Shown: piece after piece, positions 36,841-45,708 of the stretch | Numbering within the stretch: the stretch's first letter is position 1 | Layout of the letters: the number at the start of each line of letters is the position of its first letter | Source of the DNA: Denitrobaculum sp965232285 | GTDB taxonomy: Bacteria; Pseudomonadota; Alphaproteobacteria; Kiloniellales; Kiloniellaceae | Reading direction: 5' to 3' | DNA: 64,000 bases | Assembly (NCBI GenBank): GCA_965232285.1 | Contig: CBDDPL010000004.1 | Span: forward strand, 868,001-932,000 | The notes under the pieces: model-generated | What the model saw: the letters and a program-made list of their open reading frames with translations, nothing else | Told to the model about the DNA's origin: nothing | The model's database searches: none | Program-made: the position numbers and the translations under genes

Positions 36841-37548
36841 ATGCAGCGATACGACGATGGTTCGATCGCGAAGGGGTCCGTGCTCTTAGCGAGTGTGCCG
36901 GAGGATGTTGCCGAAAGGATCCTTGCGCACTCCGAAATCCGGACCTTCGATCGCGGTGCTACAATTTTCCTGCAAGGAGAACCCGCGCACAGCGTGTTCA
37001 TCGTACTCGATGGCTGGGCGAAGCTCTATCGCGTGTCGCAGAATGGCGCGGAAGCGGTTGTGGGCGTTTTTACCAAGGGGCGCAGTTTTGGCGAGGCGGT
37101 GGCCTTTCGCAACGATCTTTATCCGGTTGCTGCCGAGGCGGTTACGGACTGTCGCTTGATGCAGGTCCGCGCATCGATCATTCTCGACATGATGAAGTCC
37201 CGTCCTGAGGTCTGCACCGCGATTTTGGCTTCGACCTTCAAGCACCTGCATGCGCTCGTGGCCCAGATCGAACAGCTCACGGCCCAGACTGGTGCACAGC
37301 GGGTTGCGGAGTTCCTGTTGGAGCTCTGCCCCGTGAACGAAGGGCCATGTGCTGTCACACTGCCCTACGACAAGGTCTTGATCGCGGGACGCTTGGGCAT
37401 GAAACCGGAAAGCCTGTCACGCGCCTTTGCCCGGCTGCGCGAAAGCGGGGTGAAAATCACGCAGAACCATGCGGCTATCTCAGACGTAGCGCGCCTTCGC
37501 GACTATGTCGAAGAAGATCGCGCGACCGCCTGGAGCAAGGCGCAATGA
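36841..37548 (+). CDS. Crp/Fnr-family transcriptional regulator, Dnr/NNR-like
   Basis: 235 residues. An N-terminal cyclic-nucleotide-binding-like fold (about 20-140; GRSFGEAVAF) is followed by a winged HTH (about 165-225). The recognition helix has KPESLSR, i.e. the E-x-x-S-R pattern that in Fnr reads TTGA half-sites. There is no N-terminal cysteine cluster, so an Fnr-type [4Fe-4S] O2 sensor is unlikely; NO sensing as in Dnr/NNR is inferred from the neighbours. The ATG at 36841 follows GGGGTGGG; an upstream ATG (36784) falls in the putative operator. Confidence 0.85.
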   Translation: MQRYDDGSIAKGSVLLASVPEDVAERILAHSEIRTFDRGATIFLQGEPAHSVFIVLDGWAKLYRVSQNGAEAVVGVFTKGRSFGEAVAFRNDLYPVAAEAVTDCRLMQVRASIILDMMKSRPEVCTAILASTFKHLHALVAQIEQLTAQTGAQRVAEFLLELCPVNEGPCAVTLPYDKVLIAGRLGMKPESLSRAFARLRESGVKITQNHAAISDVARLRDYVEEDRATAWSKAQ

Positions 37549-38135
37549 CGGCGCGGCTGGCGGCGGTGCTTTCAGCCATCGATGCGGCCAATAGTGCCGA
37601 TCCGAATCTGGAGTTCGATGAAACCGGGGAACAACCGGCGGCGCGCCTTTATGGCCATCGCATGTCGGCGGAACTGCTGCGCATCTGCCCGGGCGCTTCC
37701 GAACTGCTTCAGATTGCGGCCCGGGGGCAGCATATCGAACGCTGGAAGACACCGCGCAGTACCTATCCGGAGGGGCGAAAAGGGTACCTGAAATGGCGCA
37801 GGGATCAGGGTGACTATCACGGCGGAAGGCTTGCGGGACTCATGGCCGACGCGGGCTACGCCGAGGAGGACTGTGCAAGGGTTCGCCGGCTGCTGCGTAA
37901 GGAAGGCCTCAAGAGCGATGCCGAGGTGCAGATGCTCGAAGACGTCATCTGTCTGGTTTTCCTGCGCTGGTACTTTGCCGGTTTCGCCGAAGGGCGAAGT
38001 CATGAACAGATCTTCCGGATTGTCGCCAAGACCGCGCGGAAGATGTCAGCGGAAGGTCGCGCCCGTGTTGCCGCCGAATTCGATCTGCCGCCGGAGCTCG
38101 CGCCGGCTTTGCTCGAGGCTGGCGCGCCGATCTGA
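37545..38135 (+). CDS. DUF4202 protein, function unknown
   Basis: 196 residues, soluble. The family pattern is present: AAIDAAN-like N-terminus, ARGQHIERWKTPRSTYPEGRKGYLKWR (shown in pieces: QHIERW near 65 and GYLKWR near 83), a central RKEGLKSD and LEDVICLVFL. The conserved His/Trp/Arg and Asp-rich patches hint at an HD-like helical enzyme, but no catalytic role is established. It overlaps the regulator gene by 4 bp (ATGA) and is probably co-expressed under the same NO/anaerobic control. Confidence 0.75.
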   Translation: MTARLAAVLSAIDAANSADPNLEFDETGEQPAARLYGHRMSAELLRICPGASELLQIAARGQHIERWKTPRSTYPEGRKGYLKWRRDQGDYHGGRLAGLMADAGYAEEDCARVRRLLRKEGLKSDAEVQMLEDVICLVFLRWYFAGFAEGRSHEQIFRIVAKTARKMSAEGRARVAAEFDLPPELAPALLEAGAPI

Positions 38136-38164
38136 GGGTCATCCCTGAGCGCCATCCTTGAGCA

Positions 38165-38431
38165 TCAGATTTCGGGAATCAGGTAGAGCCCGAGCAGCAG
38201 CAACATGTAGAGCCCGATCACAAGCTTGAAGCCGCGAAGCCAAAAGGGGGCGGTCGAGAGCCCCAGGTAGTCGGCGAGGATGATCCGCAGTTTCAGGTGG
38301 GCCAGAACCAGGATCATCACGCCGGCAAGGGGCGCGTTCAATCCCGCTTCGATGGACAGGGCCGCGGCCGTGCTCGCCAGGCTGAAGAGCAGTAGCAGAC
38401 TCCAACTGCGCCATAATGGATCGCGGGTCAT
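38165..38431 (-). CDS. norF: NorF-like small membrane protein (cytochrome oxidase subunit IV type)
   Basis: 88 residues with three hydrophobic segments, last gene of the nor operon. It resembles the cytochrome c oxidase subunit IV-like family; NorF in Paracoccus accompanies NorE and aids NO reductase activity but is not essential. Its 3' end faces the DUF4202 gene across 29 bp. Confidence 0.78.
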   Translation of the reverse strand: MTRDPLWRSWSLLLLFSLASTAAALSIEAGLNAPLAGVMILVLAHLKLRIILADYLGLSTAPFWLRGFKLVIGLYMLLLLGLYLIPEI

Positions 38432-38435
38432 GGCT

Positions 38436-38993
38436 TCATCTCAAAAGATAGATGACCGGGAACAGAAGAACCCAAACCAGGTCGACCATGTGCCAGAAAG
38501 CGGTTCCGTTCTCCAGGTTGCCCGGGCTGTCGTAGCGTGCAATCAGCCCGAGGATGATGAGCCCGGCAACAACATGGGCGGCATGAAATCCGGTGAGCAG
38601 ATAATAGAAGGTGAAAAAGACGTGGGTTTCCATGCCGATACCGGCGATGGCCTTGTCGCTGTACTCCAGCGCCTTTATCCATAGAAACACAAGTCCCAGC
38701 GCTGCCGCCGCGGCGAGCCAAATCCGCGTGGATCGGCGATTGCCGCAGGTGCGTTCCCGCTTGGCGAACGCCGCACAGAGGCCGCTTGTCACGAGCACGG
38801 CTGTATTGACGCCGCCGGCCAGGCGGTCAAGATGGTCCTGTGCCTCGGCGAAGCCGGTTGGATCGCCTGTTCGAACCGCGAGAAAGGCTGTGAGGCCCGC
38901 GCCAAACACAAGCAATTCGCTGGCAATCAGGATCCACATCATGAGATCGCCCGGCAGGCTCGCGAGCGGGTTCTCTTCTACCGCGTGTCTCAT
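38436..38993 (-). CDS. norE: NorE, cytochrome oxidase subunit III-like protein
   Basis: 185 residues with five membrane segments and the subunit III-type pattern METhVFFTFYYLLTGFHAAHVV-like near 122-142 (conserved His and Glu). It starts with a 4-bp overlap with norD. NorE is an accessory to cytochrome c NO reductase; its role (assembly or stability) is not fully defined. Confidence 0.85.
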   Translation of the reverse strand: MRHAVEENPLASLPGDLMMWILIASELLVFGAGLTAFLAVRTGDPTGFAEAQDHLDRLAGGVNTAVLVTSGLCAAFAKRERTCGNRRSTRIWLAAAAALGLVFLWIKALEYSDKAIAGIGMETHVFFTFYYLLTGFHAAHVVAGLIILGLIARYDSPGNLENGTAFWHMVDLVWVLLFPVIYLLR

Positions 38994-40933
38994 GACCCGA
39001 CCAGGTGGCGATAGATCTCCGGCAAGGCCGTCGTCAGGTGATCCGGGTCCGGAATGACCGCATAGCCGCCACGCCCGAAGATACGCGAAAACCAGGACTT
39101 CCCCTTGGCATCGATGGTGACTCCGTAGACAACCTGGCCACCACGCCGCGCCTCGCGAATGGCCATACGACTGTCCTCAATGCCATGCCGGCCTTCGTAG
39201 TGATCCAGATCGTTGGGTTTCCCGTCGGTGATCACCAGGAGCAGCCGGCGCTGGCGTGTCTGTTGGGCGAGGCCGGCGGAGACATGGCGAACGGCGGCGC
39301 CGAGCCGGGTGTAGAAACCAGGCGTGAGTCCGGCGATTCGTGCCTCGATTTCACCGCTCATGGGATCGCCGAAGTCTTTACAGCGACGCAGGTAGACCCG
39401 GTCCCGGCGCAGCGACGAAAAGGCATGGATCGCGCAGTCGTCTCCACAGGCGGTCAGGCCCCATGCCAGAGCCGTCAGAGCTTCACGCTCGATATCGATG
39501 ACGGCCCGTCCGGTGACGGCGCTTTCGGTCGAGCGAGAGGTGTCGAGCAGGATGGAGACGGCGAGGTCCCTGGCTTGCGATCTCGCTGCACGCCAGACGC
39601 GGTTGGAACCCCGTCCAGTGGCGCGCAGTTCAACCTGGGAACGGACGGCCGCTTCCAGGTCCAGATCCTCGCCATCCGGCTGGCCGGGCAGCACGACGCG
39701 GCGTGGCCGCAAGGCTTCGAACTGACGTTTCACGGACCGGATACGCCGCTGGGCGCGCGCGTCCTTGACGAAGGACGCGGTTTCGCGTGAGACCTCCGCG
39801 TCGCTGACGAGGACGCGGCAATGGTCCGGCAGATAACTGCCACTGCGCGCATCCCATTCCGGATAGCTGTAGGTCCCGGAGAGCCGCTCGCGATCGACGT
39901 CTTCCGGCGCGAGATCCAGATGCAGCTTCAGGCGCGTCGCCGGTGCTTTCGAGATCTGGCCCAGGTTGATTTCATCCTGATCGTCTGCGGCCTTCTTGGC
40001 ATTATCCGGATCGTCATCGTCGACCCGGCGATTGAGGTTCAGAAACTCCGTCCAGGAGAAGATCGCCTCGAAGCGATGGAGAATGAGACTGTCCTGCCGT
40101 TCGGCCTGATCCGCCTTTTGCCGGCGCGCTTTGTGGACGCCTTCCTTCCCGTCCTGTGGCGGCCCGCCGGTCTCGGGCGTGCTCTGCTCGCTGCGGGCGC
40201 TTGTCTCCGGGAGATGCAGCTCAGGCCAGAGCGGGACCGGCATGAAGGGGCGATAGCCCTGTGGCGCCGTGAAGGCTGTGAAATCCGGTGTTTCGGCAGT
40301 GATCTGCGTGAGCAGCCTCGCGGCGAGGGGATCGAGGAGGCTCTCGTCTCCAAGAAGCGCGCGGACGGCCTGCTCCACGGCCGACTCCCATTGCGGTAGC
40401 GCCCTGCTGCGGCGGAGCGCCAGGCAGGAGCTTGCGAGCCGAAGGTTCAGTTCCAGCAAACCGGGGCAATCGGCGAGCGTCGCACGAGTCATCTGATGCG
40501 CGGCGGCGAGCGCATGCAGATCCGCCCGAAGCGGATCTTCTTCACGGCTCGCCCGCGGTGCGTGCGCGGTGCTTGCCGTAAGCCAGAAGTAAAGTGCGAT
40601 ATTGGCTTCGCGCCAGGGGAAGTCAGTGATCCGGGCGGGCAGGCGAAGAGCTTCGCCGTCAAAACTCGCCCGGAGAAGACGTTCGCGAGGCGTGCCGATG
40701 CTCCGGCGCCATGACAGGCGGTGTTCGCTTGTCTGGAGGGCCGCGGCCCTGATTTCAACTGCGTGATTTCCACCCAGACCGCGAAAGAAGACCGCCAGCC
40801 GCCCGACGACCTCTTCGAGGTCGACTGCGGCTCCCTCATGCGCCTCGGGCGCATCCAGGCGGCTGGCGAAAGCGTGCCATAGTTTCCCGACGGTTTCTTC
40901 GGGTTCCCATGGCTCAAAAGCGATCCCGGTCAC
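38990..40933 (-). CDS. norD: NorD, vWA-domain activation protein for NO reductase
   Basis: 647 residues. The C-terminal vWA domain has MIDAS DTSRST at about residue 465 and a later ITDGKPND. With NorQ it is needed to insert the non-haem iron FeB into NorB (known for Paracoccus and Pseudomonas). It lies 9 bp after norQ. Confidence 0.93.
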   Translation of the reverse strand: MTGIAFEPWEPEETVGKLWHAFASRLDAPEAHEGAAVDLEEVVGRLAVFFRGLGGNHAVEIRAAALQTSEHRLSWRRSIGTPRERLLRASFDGEALRLPARITDFPWREANIALYFWLTASTAHAPRASREEDPLRADLHALAAAHQMTRATLADCPGLLELNLRLASSCLALRRSRALPQWESAVEQAVRALLGDESLLDPLAARLLTQITAETPDFTAFTAPQGYRPFMPVPLWPELHLPETSARSEQSTPETGGPPQDGKEGVHKARRQKADQAERQDSLILHRFEAIFSWTEFLNLNRRVDDDDPDNAKKAADDQDEINLGQISKAPATRLKLHLDLAPEDVDRERLSGTYSYPEWDARSGSYLPDHCRVLVSDAEVSRETASFVKDARAQRRIRSVKRQFEALRPRRVVLPGQPDGEDLDLEAAVRSQVELRATGRGSNRVWRAARSQARDLAVSILLDTSRSTESAVTGRAVIDIEREALTALAWGLTACGDDCAIHAFSSLRRDRVYLRRCKDFGDPMSGEIEARIAGLTPGFYTRLGAAVRHVSAGLAQQTRQRRLLLVITDGKPNDLDHYEGRHGIEDSRMAIREARRGGQVVYGVTIDAKGKSWFSRIFGRGGYAVIPDPDHLTTALPEIYRHLVGS

Positions 40934-40942
40934 CGCCGTACC

Positions 40943-41755
40943 TCACCCAAAGACGGCGGTTACGAGATCGAGGAGCCCGCGTTTCACATCCTCATCATCG
41001 GTGAGAGGTTCGATCATGGCGGCCTGAACGGCCCGTTCGAGCGGCATGCCTTGCTGGATCAGGGTTGCGCAGTAAACGACCAGACGCGTGGAGACACCTT
41101 CTTCCAGATCCTGCCCCTTCAAACCGCGCAGCTTACCGGCGAGACGCACAAGCGGTGCTGTTCTCTCGACGGGCAGACCGCTTTCCGCCGCAACGATCTC
41201 CGTTTCCAGAGCCGGATCGGGAAAGTCGAACTCGATCGAAAGGAAGCGTTGCCGGGTCGAGGGTTTCAGAGTCTTGAGAATGTTCTGGTAACCGGGATTG
41301 TAGGAGGCGACCAGCATAAAGCCGGGCGCTGCCTCCAGCTCTTCGCCGGTTCGGTCGATTGGCAGGATCCGCCGGTCGTCGGTGAGCGGATGCAGCACGA
41401 CCGTCACGTCCTTGCGTGCTTCCACCACCTCGTCGAGGTAGCAGATCGCGCCGGATCGCACGGCGCGCGTCAAGGGGCCGTCGACCCAGATGGTCTCGCC
41501 GCCTTTCAGCAGATAGCGTCCGATCAGATCGGCGGCTGAAAGATCGTCATGACAGGCCACGGTATAGAGTTGGCGGCCCAGCTTTGCCGCCATATGGGCC
41601 ACGAAGCGGGTTTTACCGCAGCCGGTCGGACCCTTCAGCAGAAGGGGCAGGCCGTTTGAGTGCGCGGCGGAAAAGATCTCGCATTCGTCTCCCTGAGGAA
41701 GATAGAAGGGGGCTGGCGCCCCCTCCCTGATCATGGAGCCTTCCATGGCTGTCAC
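40943..41755 (-). CDS. norQ: NorQ, MoxR/CbbQ-type AAA+ ATPase for NO reductase activation
   Basis: 270 residues. Walker A GPTGCGKT at residues 42-49, Walker B CYLDE with D108-E109, and the family's VACHDDL segment are all present. It drives NorD-dependent maturation of NorCB. The ATG overlaps the norB stop by 4 bp. Confidence 0.95.
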   Translation of the reverse strand: MTAMEGSMIREGAPAPFYLPQGDECEIFSAAHSNGLPLLLKGPTGCGKTRFVAHMAAKLGRQLYTVACHDDLSAADLIGRYLLKGGETIWVDGPLTRAVRSGAICYLDEVVEARKDVTVVLHPLTDDRRILPIDRTGEELEAAPGFMLVASYNPGYQNILKTLKPSTRQRFLSIEFDFPDPALETEIVAAESGLPVERTAPLVRLAGKLRGLKGQDLEEGVSTRLVVYCATLIQQGMPLERAVQAAMIEPLTDDEDVKRGLLDLVTAVFG

Positions 41756-43125
41756 TCCGCAGCGGCCTGGCGGGCGTGACCGGGCGCGATGAGTTCCTTA
41801 CGCGGCACCAGAACCGCGTAGATGAACAGCACAGCCCCCAGAACGACCGCTACGCCCGCGCCGAAGCGCATCAGATAGAAGATCTCAAGCTGATCCTGCA
41901 CATCCATGAAACCCTCACCCAAGACCCTTTGCAGGTGGGTCTGAATCGTTCCGGCAAAGGTCAGAACGAAGGTCATGAAGGTCATGCCGCTGGCCATCAG
42001 CCAGAAGGAACCCATGTTGAGCACCTGGTTGTAGGGATCCCGGTTCTTCAGGATCGGGAAAGCGTAAGTGAAGATCGCGAGGTTCAGCGAGACATAGGCG
42101 CCGAAGAAAGCCAGATGCCCGTGCGCCGCCGTGATCTGGGTGCCGTGGGTGTAGTAGTTCACACCGTGCAGCGTGTGCATGAAACCCCAGACGCCGGCGC
42201 CGAAGAAGGCGAGCGTGGCGCAGCCGAGCGACCAGAGCAGAGCCGCTTTGTTCGGGTGATCACGCCGGCCTTTCCAGACCATGACGAAAGCGAAGGCCAT
42301 CATGCCGAAGAAGGGAATGACCTCGAGCGATGAGAAGATCGACCCGATCCATTGCCAGTAAGCCGGCGTCCCGATCCAGTAGTAGTGGTGGCCCGTACCC
42401 AGGATGCCGGTGATCAGCGAGGTGGCCACGATCACGTAGAGCCACTTTTCCACGATCTCCCGGTCGACCCCTGTCAGTTTCAGCATCAGGAAGGCGAGGA
42501 TCGAGGCCATGATCAGCTCCCAGACACCCTCGACCCAGAGGTGGACGACGTACCACCAGTACTGCTTGTCGAGACTGAGGTTCTCGGGGTTGTAGAAGGC
42601 GAAGAGGAACAGCAGCGCCAGGCCCCAGAGGCCTATCAGGAGCACGTTACTGATGGCGGTCTTCTTGCCCTTCAGGACCGTCAAGGTGATGTTGTAGAGG
42701 AAGATCAGCGCGGCCACGACGATGCCGATCTTGACCCAGAGCGGCTGTTCGAGGAACTCGCGGCCTTCCTTGCCGAGCAGGATGTTGCCTTCAAAGAGAT
42801 TGAAGACGTAGGTCACGACCACCCCGAGCGTGCCCAGGACCAGTATGGCAAGCTGCAGGTATGCCAGCATCGGCGAGTGGATCTCCTGTTCCGACTCTTC
42901 GGGGATCAGGAAGTAAGCCGCGCCCATGAAGCCCAGGATCAGCCAGACCACAAGGCTGTTGGTGTGCAGCATCCGCACGATGTTAAAGGGCAGCAGCTCG
43001 CTCAGCGTGTTGGGCGCGACGTAGATCCAGCCGGCAAGCAGGCCGCCCGTGACCTGGATCACGAAGAGCGCCATGGCGACCAGGAAATAGATCTGCGCGA
43101 TTTTCTGGGTTTGGTATTTCATCAC
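41752..43125 (-). CDS. norB: Nitric oxide reductase large subunit (cytochrome b)
   Basis: 457 residues with 12 membrane helices. Haem and FeB ligands lie in recognisable segments: HTNSLVVW (helix II, about 54-61), HLWVEGVWEL (about 195-204, FeB His and Glu), GTGHHYYWIG (about 247-256) and the C-terminal half with GVNYYTHGTQITAAHGH. It reduces 2 NO to N2O in the inner membrane with electrons from NorC, which is encoded 9 bp upstream, marking a cNOR rather than a quinol-type qNOR. Confidence 0.97.
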   Translation of the reverse strand: MMKYQTQKIAQIYFLVAMALFVIQVTGGLLAGWIYVAPNTLSELLPFNIVRMLHTNSLVVWLILGFMGAAYFLIPEESEQEIHSPMLAYLQLAILVLGTLGVVVTYVFNLFEGNILLGKEGREFLEQPLWVKIGIVVAALIFLYNITLTVLKGKKTAISNVLLIGLWGLALLFLFAFYNPENLSLDKQYWWYVVHLWVEGVWELIMASILAFLMLKLTGVDREIVEKWLYVIVATSLITGILGTGHHYYWIGTPAYWQWIGSIFSSLEVIPFFGMMAFAFVMVWKGRRDHPNKAALLWSLGCATLAFFGAGVWGFMHTLHGVNYYTHGTQITAAHGHLAFFGAYVSLNLAIFTYAFPILKNRDPYNQVLNMGSFWLMASGMTFMTFVLTFAGTIQTHLQRVLGEGFMDVQDQLEIFYLMRFGAGVAVVLGAVLFIYAVLVPRKELIAPGHARQAAAE

Positions 43126-43134
43126 ATGTACTCC

Positions 43135-43587
43135 TCACCCTGCGTCGTTCGGCGGCCAGTCCTGGGTCCGGATCTTGTTGGTCCAGAGCAGGAAGTCCGC
43201 AAGGGCGCGGACCTCTTCGTCCGTCAGGTTGAATTGCGGCATCTGCCGCCGGCCTTCGATGCCTGTCGGTTGAGCATCCATCCAGCCCTTCAGGGTTTCG
43301 AAGGCGGCGTCAGGATCGTCGGCGACGTCCCAACGGTTCATGAGGTTGCCGAGCTCGGGCGCGTAGTAAGCCCCTTCGCCCAGGATAGTATGACAGTTGA
43401 TACAGGCCTTCTGTTCCCAGATGCGTTTGCCGTGCGCAACGCTCTCGGTCAGACCGGCTTTGTCGGTCGAGGTCTCGACAATGTAAATGTGGCTGTGGAT
43501 CGACAGGCCGACGAAGATGACGATGAAGAACAATGAACCGCCATAAAAGATATTGCGGGCCATGCTTTTGGTCATGACTTCGCGCAT
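43135..43587 (-). CDS. norC: Nitric oxide reductase small subunit (cytochrome c)
   Basis: 150 residues. One N-terminal membrane anchor (about 12-32), then a periplasmic cytochrome c domain with CINCH at 62-66. It accepts electrons from soluble cytochromes and passes them to NorB. GGAGG precedes the ATG at 43587; the operon promoter with an NNR-like site lies just upstream. Confidence 0.96.
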   Translation of the reverse strand: MREVMTKSMARNIFYGGSLFFIVIFVGLSIHSHIYIVETSTDKAGLTESVAHGKRIWEQKACINCHTILGEGAYYAPELGNLMNRWDVADDPDAAFETLKGWMDAQPTGIEGRRQMPQFNLTDEEVRALADFLLWTNKIRTQDWPPNDAG

Positions 43588-43652
43588 CGCGCCCTCCTTC
43601 CCGGAGTCTTTTTCAGGTGGAAGGAGAATGGGCTTTGCTTAAGGAAGAGACC

Positions 43653-43666
43653 TTAACGAAAGTCAA
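43653..43666 (-). promoter_or_regulatory. NNR/Dnr-type operator upstream of norC
   Basis: + strand TTAAC-GAAA-GTCAA (read on the coding strand as TTGAC-TTTC-GTTAA), a near-palindromic Fnr-family site. Its centre is 73 bp before the norC ATG, and 41 bp from there would place a start site about 30 bp before norC. The 17-bp string around it is identical to the nirI/nirS site. Confidence 0.78.
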
Positions 43667-43784
43667 GCGGTGGAGGTTTGAATGCGAGGGTGTTGAGCGC
43701 TTTTTCAGTGCGCGTCCGGGCAAGGCCGAGTGGGCTCTTGTCTTTCGAAGCCGGCGGCGAGGCCATGCAGAGGTCGGGAGAGTG

Positions 43785-43825
43785 AAAAGGCCGGCGCGAC
43801 CTTGGGGCAGAGTGCCGCGCCGACC
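43785..43825 (-). terminator. Rho-independent terminator of the nos operon
   Basis: On the - strand GGTCGGCGCG pairs with CGCGCCGGCC (one G-T pair) across a 17-base loop, followed by TTTT. It comes right after the c-type cytochrome stop codon, so nos transcripts should end here and norCBQDEF should start from its own promoter. Confidence 0.65.
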
Positions 43826-43840
43826 CACTTCCTCGTCGCT

Positions 43841-44224
43841 CTATTGGAATGATTTCAGGTATGCAATGACGTTGATCCGGTCCGCTTCCTTTCGCAGTCC
43901 GGCGAAGGACATTTTGGTGCCCGGTGTGTGCTTCTTCGGCTTTTTCAGGTAGCCGTCCAGTTCCGCTTCACTCCAAACGACCCCTTCTTCTTTCTTGGCT
44001 AGAAAGGCTTTGGAGTACTTGAAACCTTCGACCGATGCGATCTCGGCACCGACGATGCCGTTGAGGGGCGGTCCAACCTTGTTCTTGGCGCCCTCGCCGA
44101 CGGCATGGCAGGCTTTGCACTTCCTGAAGACTTTCTCACCTTTGGCCAGATCGCCATCGGCAAAGGCGGGCGAAGCGAAAACGGCGACGAGAGCTGCAAT
44201 AAGCGCGGTTCTGAATCTTTTCAT
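43841..44224 (-). CDS. Class I periplasmic cytochrome c (c550/c2-like)
   Basis: 127 residues. Cleavable signal peptide (ends ASPAFA), CKACH haem motif at residues 36-40 and an axial Met (M105 in GTKMSF). High lysine content suits docking to oxidase-like partners. Its place as the last gene of the nos operon suggests an electron donor to NosZ, NirS and NorC; this is inferred. Confidence 0.9.
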   Translation of the reverse strand: MKRFRTALIAALVAVFASPAFADGDLAKGEKVFRKCKACHAVGEGAKNKVGPPLNGIVGAEIASVEGFKYSKAFLAKKEEGVVWSEAELDGYLKKPKKHTPGTKMSFAGLRKEADRINVIAYLKSFQ

Positions 44225-44248
44225 GACGGTTCCTTCTTCAACGGAGGG

Positions 44249-45184
44249 TCACACGAGTGCCTCAAGCGCGACGTCGGGATAAAGCCGCAACGTCTTCGTA
44301 ATTTCCGAGCGCGGCAGAAGGCACAGGGCGGTCGAGAGGCCATCGGCCAGCGCGGCCCGGCTGGCGGAGATCGAGACGAGCTGCCAGCTCTTGGCGGGAA
44401 GCCCGTTCCGGGGATCGATGATGTGCCCGCGGCGCCCGGCCGGGTCCAGGACCGTGCCCAGCGGCGCCGAAGTCGCCAGGGCACGATCTTCCAGCGGAAG
44501 CTGTTTCAGGACTTCTCCGTCGGGAGCTGCAATGCCGGCGCGCCAGGGCCTGCCGTCCGGCCGTTTGCCCTGGGCAGAGACTTCTCCCATATCGATGAGA
44601 ACCTGCGTCAGCCCGTGTGCCCGCAAGAGTTCGGCGATCTTGTCGGCGATGTAACCTTGAGCAATTCCATTGAAGGTCAGCGCCATTCCCTCGCGGGCGA
44701 AGGAGACCTCTCTCGTGTTGAAACGCACGTGCTGCCAGCCGGTCCGGTTCCGGGCTGCCGCGATCTCTTTTTCGCTGGGCGGGATCGTTGATGAGGCTTT
44801 CGATGCGTAGACCTGCCAAAGCCTTTGCACGGAGGGATCAAAGGCGCCTCCGGTCGCGTGGAATATGGCATCGGAGAGGGTCATAACCGCCAGCAGTTCT
44901 GCGGGTGGCTGCGCGAGGCGGCCATTTTCATTTAGCTGCGTCAGCGTGGAATCTGCACGATAGAGGCTGAAGATCCGTTCCAGCCGGGCAAGCTCCCATT
45001 CAACAGTCTTGAAAATTGCGTCGGCGTCATCCTGCGCGAGACCCGCCAGGGTCATCGAGGCCTCTGCGCCGAGAGCTCTGCCCCGCCACTGGGCCGTGGG
45101 CAGCGCGCTGCGGGCACCCGCTGGCAAGGCGACGAGAGCGGCGGAAAAACTCAGAAACCGGCGGCGAGAAAGTTTCCGGGTCAT
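44249..45184 (-). CDS. nosX: NosX, ApbE-like FAD:protein FMN transferase
   Basis: 311 residues. The start at 45184 overlaps the nosL stop (ATGA) and gives a twin-arginine signal (SRRRFLSFSA). ApbE-family motifs are GIAQGYIAD (about 180-188) and a TSAPLG region with HIIDPRNG (about 245-265). It flavinylates the FMN domain of NosR in the periplasm, and perhaps of NirI too. Downstream lies the c-type cytochrome gene after 24 bp. Confidence 0.9.
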   Translation of the reverse strand: MTRKLSRRRFLSFSAALVALPAGARSALPTAQWRGRALGAEASMTLAGLAQDDADAIFKTVEWELARLERIFSLYRADSTLTQLNENGRLAQPPAELLAVMTLSDAIFHATGGAFDPSVQRLWQVYASKASSTIPPSEKEIAAARNRTGWQHVRFNTREVSFAREGMALTFNGIAQGYIADKIAELLRAHGLTQVLIDMGEVSAQGKRPDGRPWRAGIAAPDGEVLKQLPLEDRALATSAPLGTVLDPAGRRGHIIDPRNGLPAKSWQLVSISASRAALADGLSTALCLLPRSEITKTLRLYPDVALEALV

Positions 45185-45708
45185 TGGACCTGCTCTCCGG
45201 GCAGAGTGAACTCGATCGCGCTTAAAACCGCGTCTCCGGGGATCTCGTCGATCTGCATGATCTTTCCGCCGTGATCTGCCGCGAAGTCCTGGGCGGCATC
45301 CTTGGACCCAAAGGGCACGATCTCGGGGGCGCCCATGCCGCCTTTGATATCCGCGCCGACCACGAAGACGACCTGCGAGGCCTCGGCCCAATTGCGGCTG
45401 CCGGGCTTATCCCAACTGGGCGCCTTGGCCATGTCGCTGACGTAGACCGCGACGACCGGCGCGTCGCGCTCCGGGCTGTTCAGGTAGGCGAGGGCATCGC
45501 GCACCTGGGCGAAGAAGATCGGCTCGGGCATGCCTTCCAGGTGGATCTGGGCCTTCGGTCCGCCGTGATCGGCGATCCACATCTGGCAGTAATAGCTGAG
45601 CGCGTTCTCGGTCAAAGCGACCGGTTCGGGCAGCACAGCCGCTTCCTCGCGGCAAGCCGGCAGGGCCAGCAGCGCGAGGAGTGGAAGGGCGAGAATGTGT
45701 CGTTTCAT
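45181..45708 (-). CDS. nosL: NosL, copper-delivery lipoprotein for NosZ
   Basis: 175 residues. Lipobox LALPAC near residue 19; YYCQM (about 40-44) is the Cu(I)-binding motif with Cys and Met. It supplies copper for the NosZ tetranuclear CuZ site with NosDFY. It overlaps nosY by 4 bp. Confidence 0.93.
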   Translation of the reverse strand: MKRHILALPLLALLALPACREEAAVLPEPVALTENALSYYCQMWIADHGGPKAQIHLEGMPEPIFFAQVRDALAYLNSPERDAPVVAVYVSDMAKAPSWDKPGSRNWAEASQVVFVVGADIKGGMGAPEIVPFGSKDAAQDFAADHGGKIMQIDEIPGDAVLSAIEFTLPGEQVQ

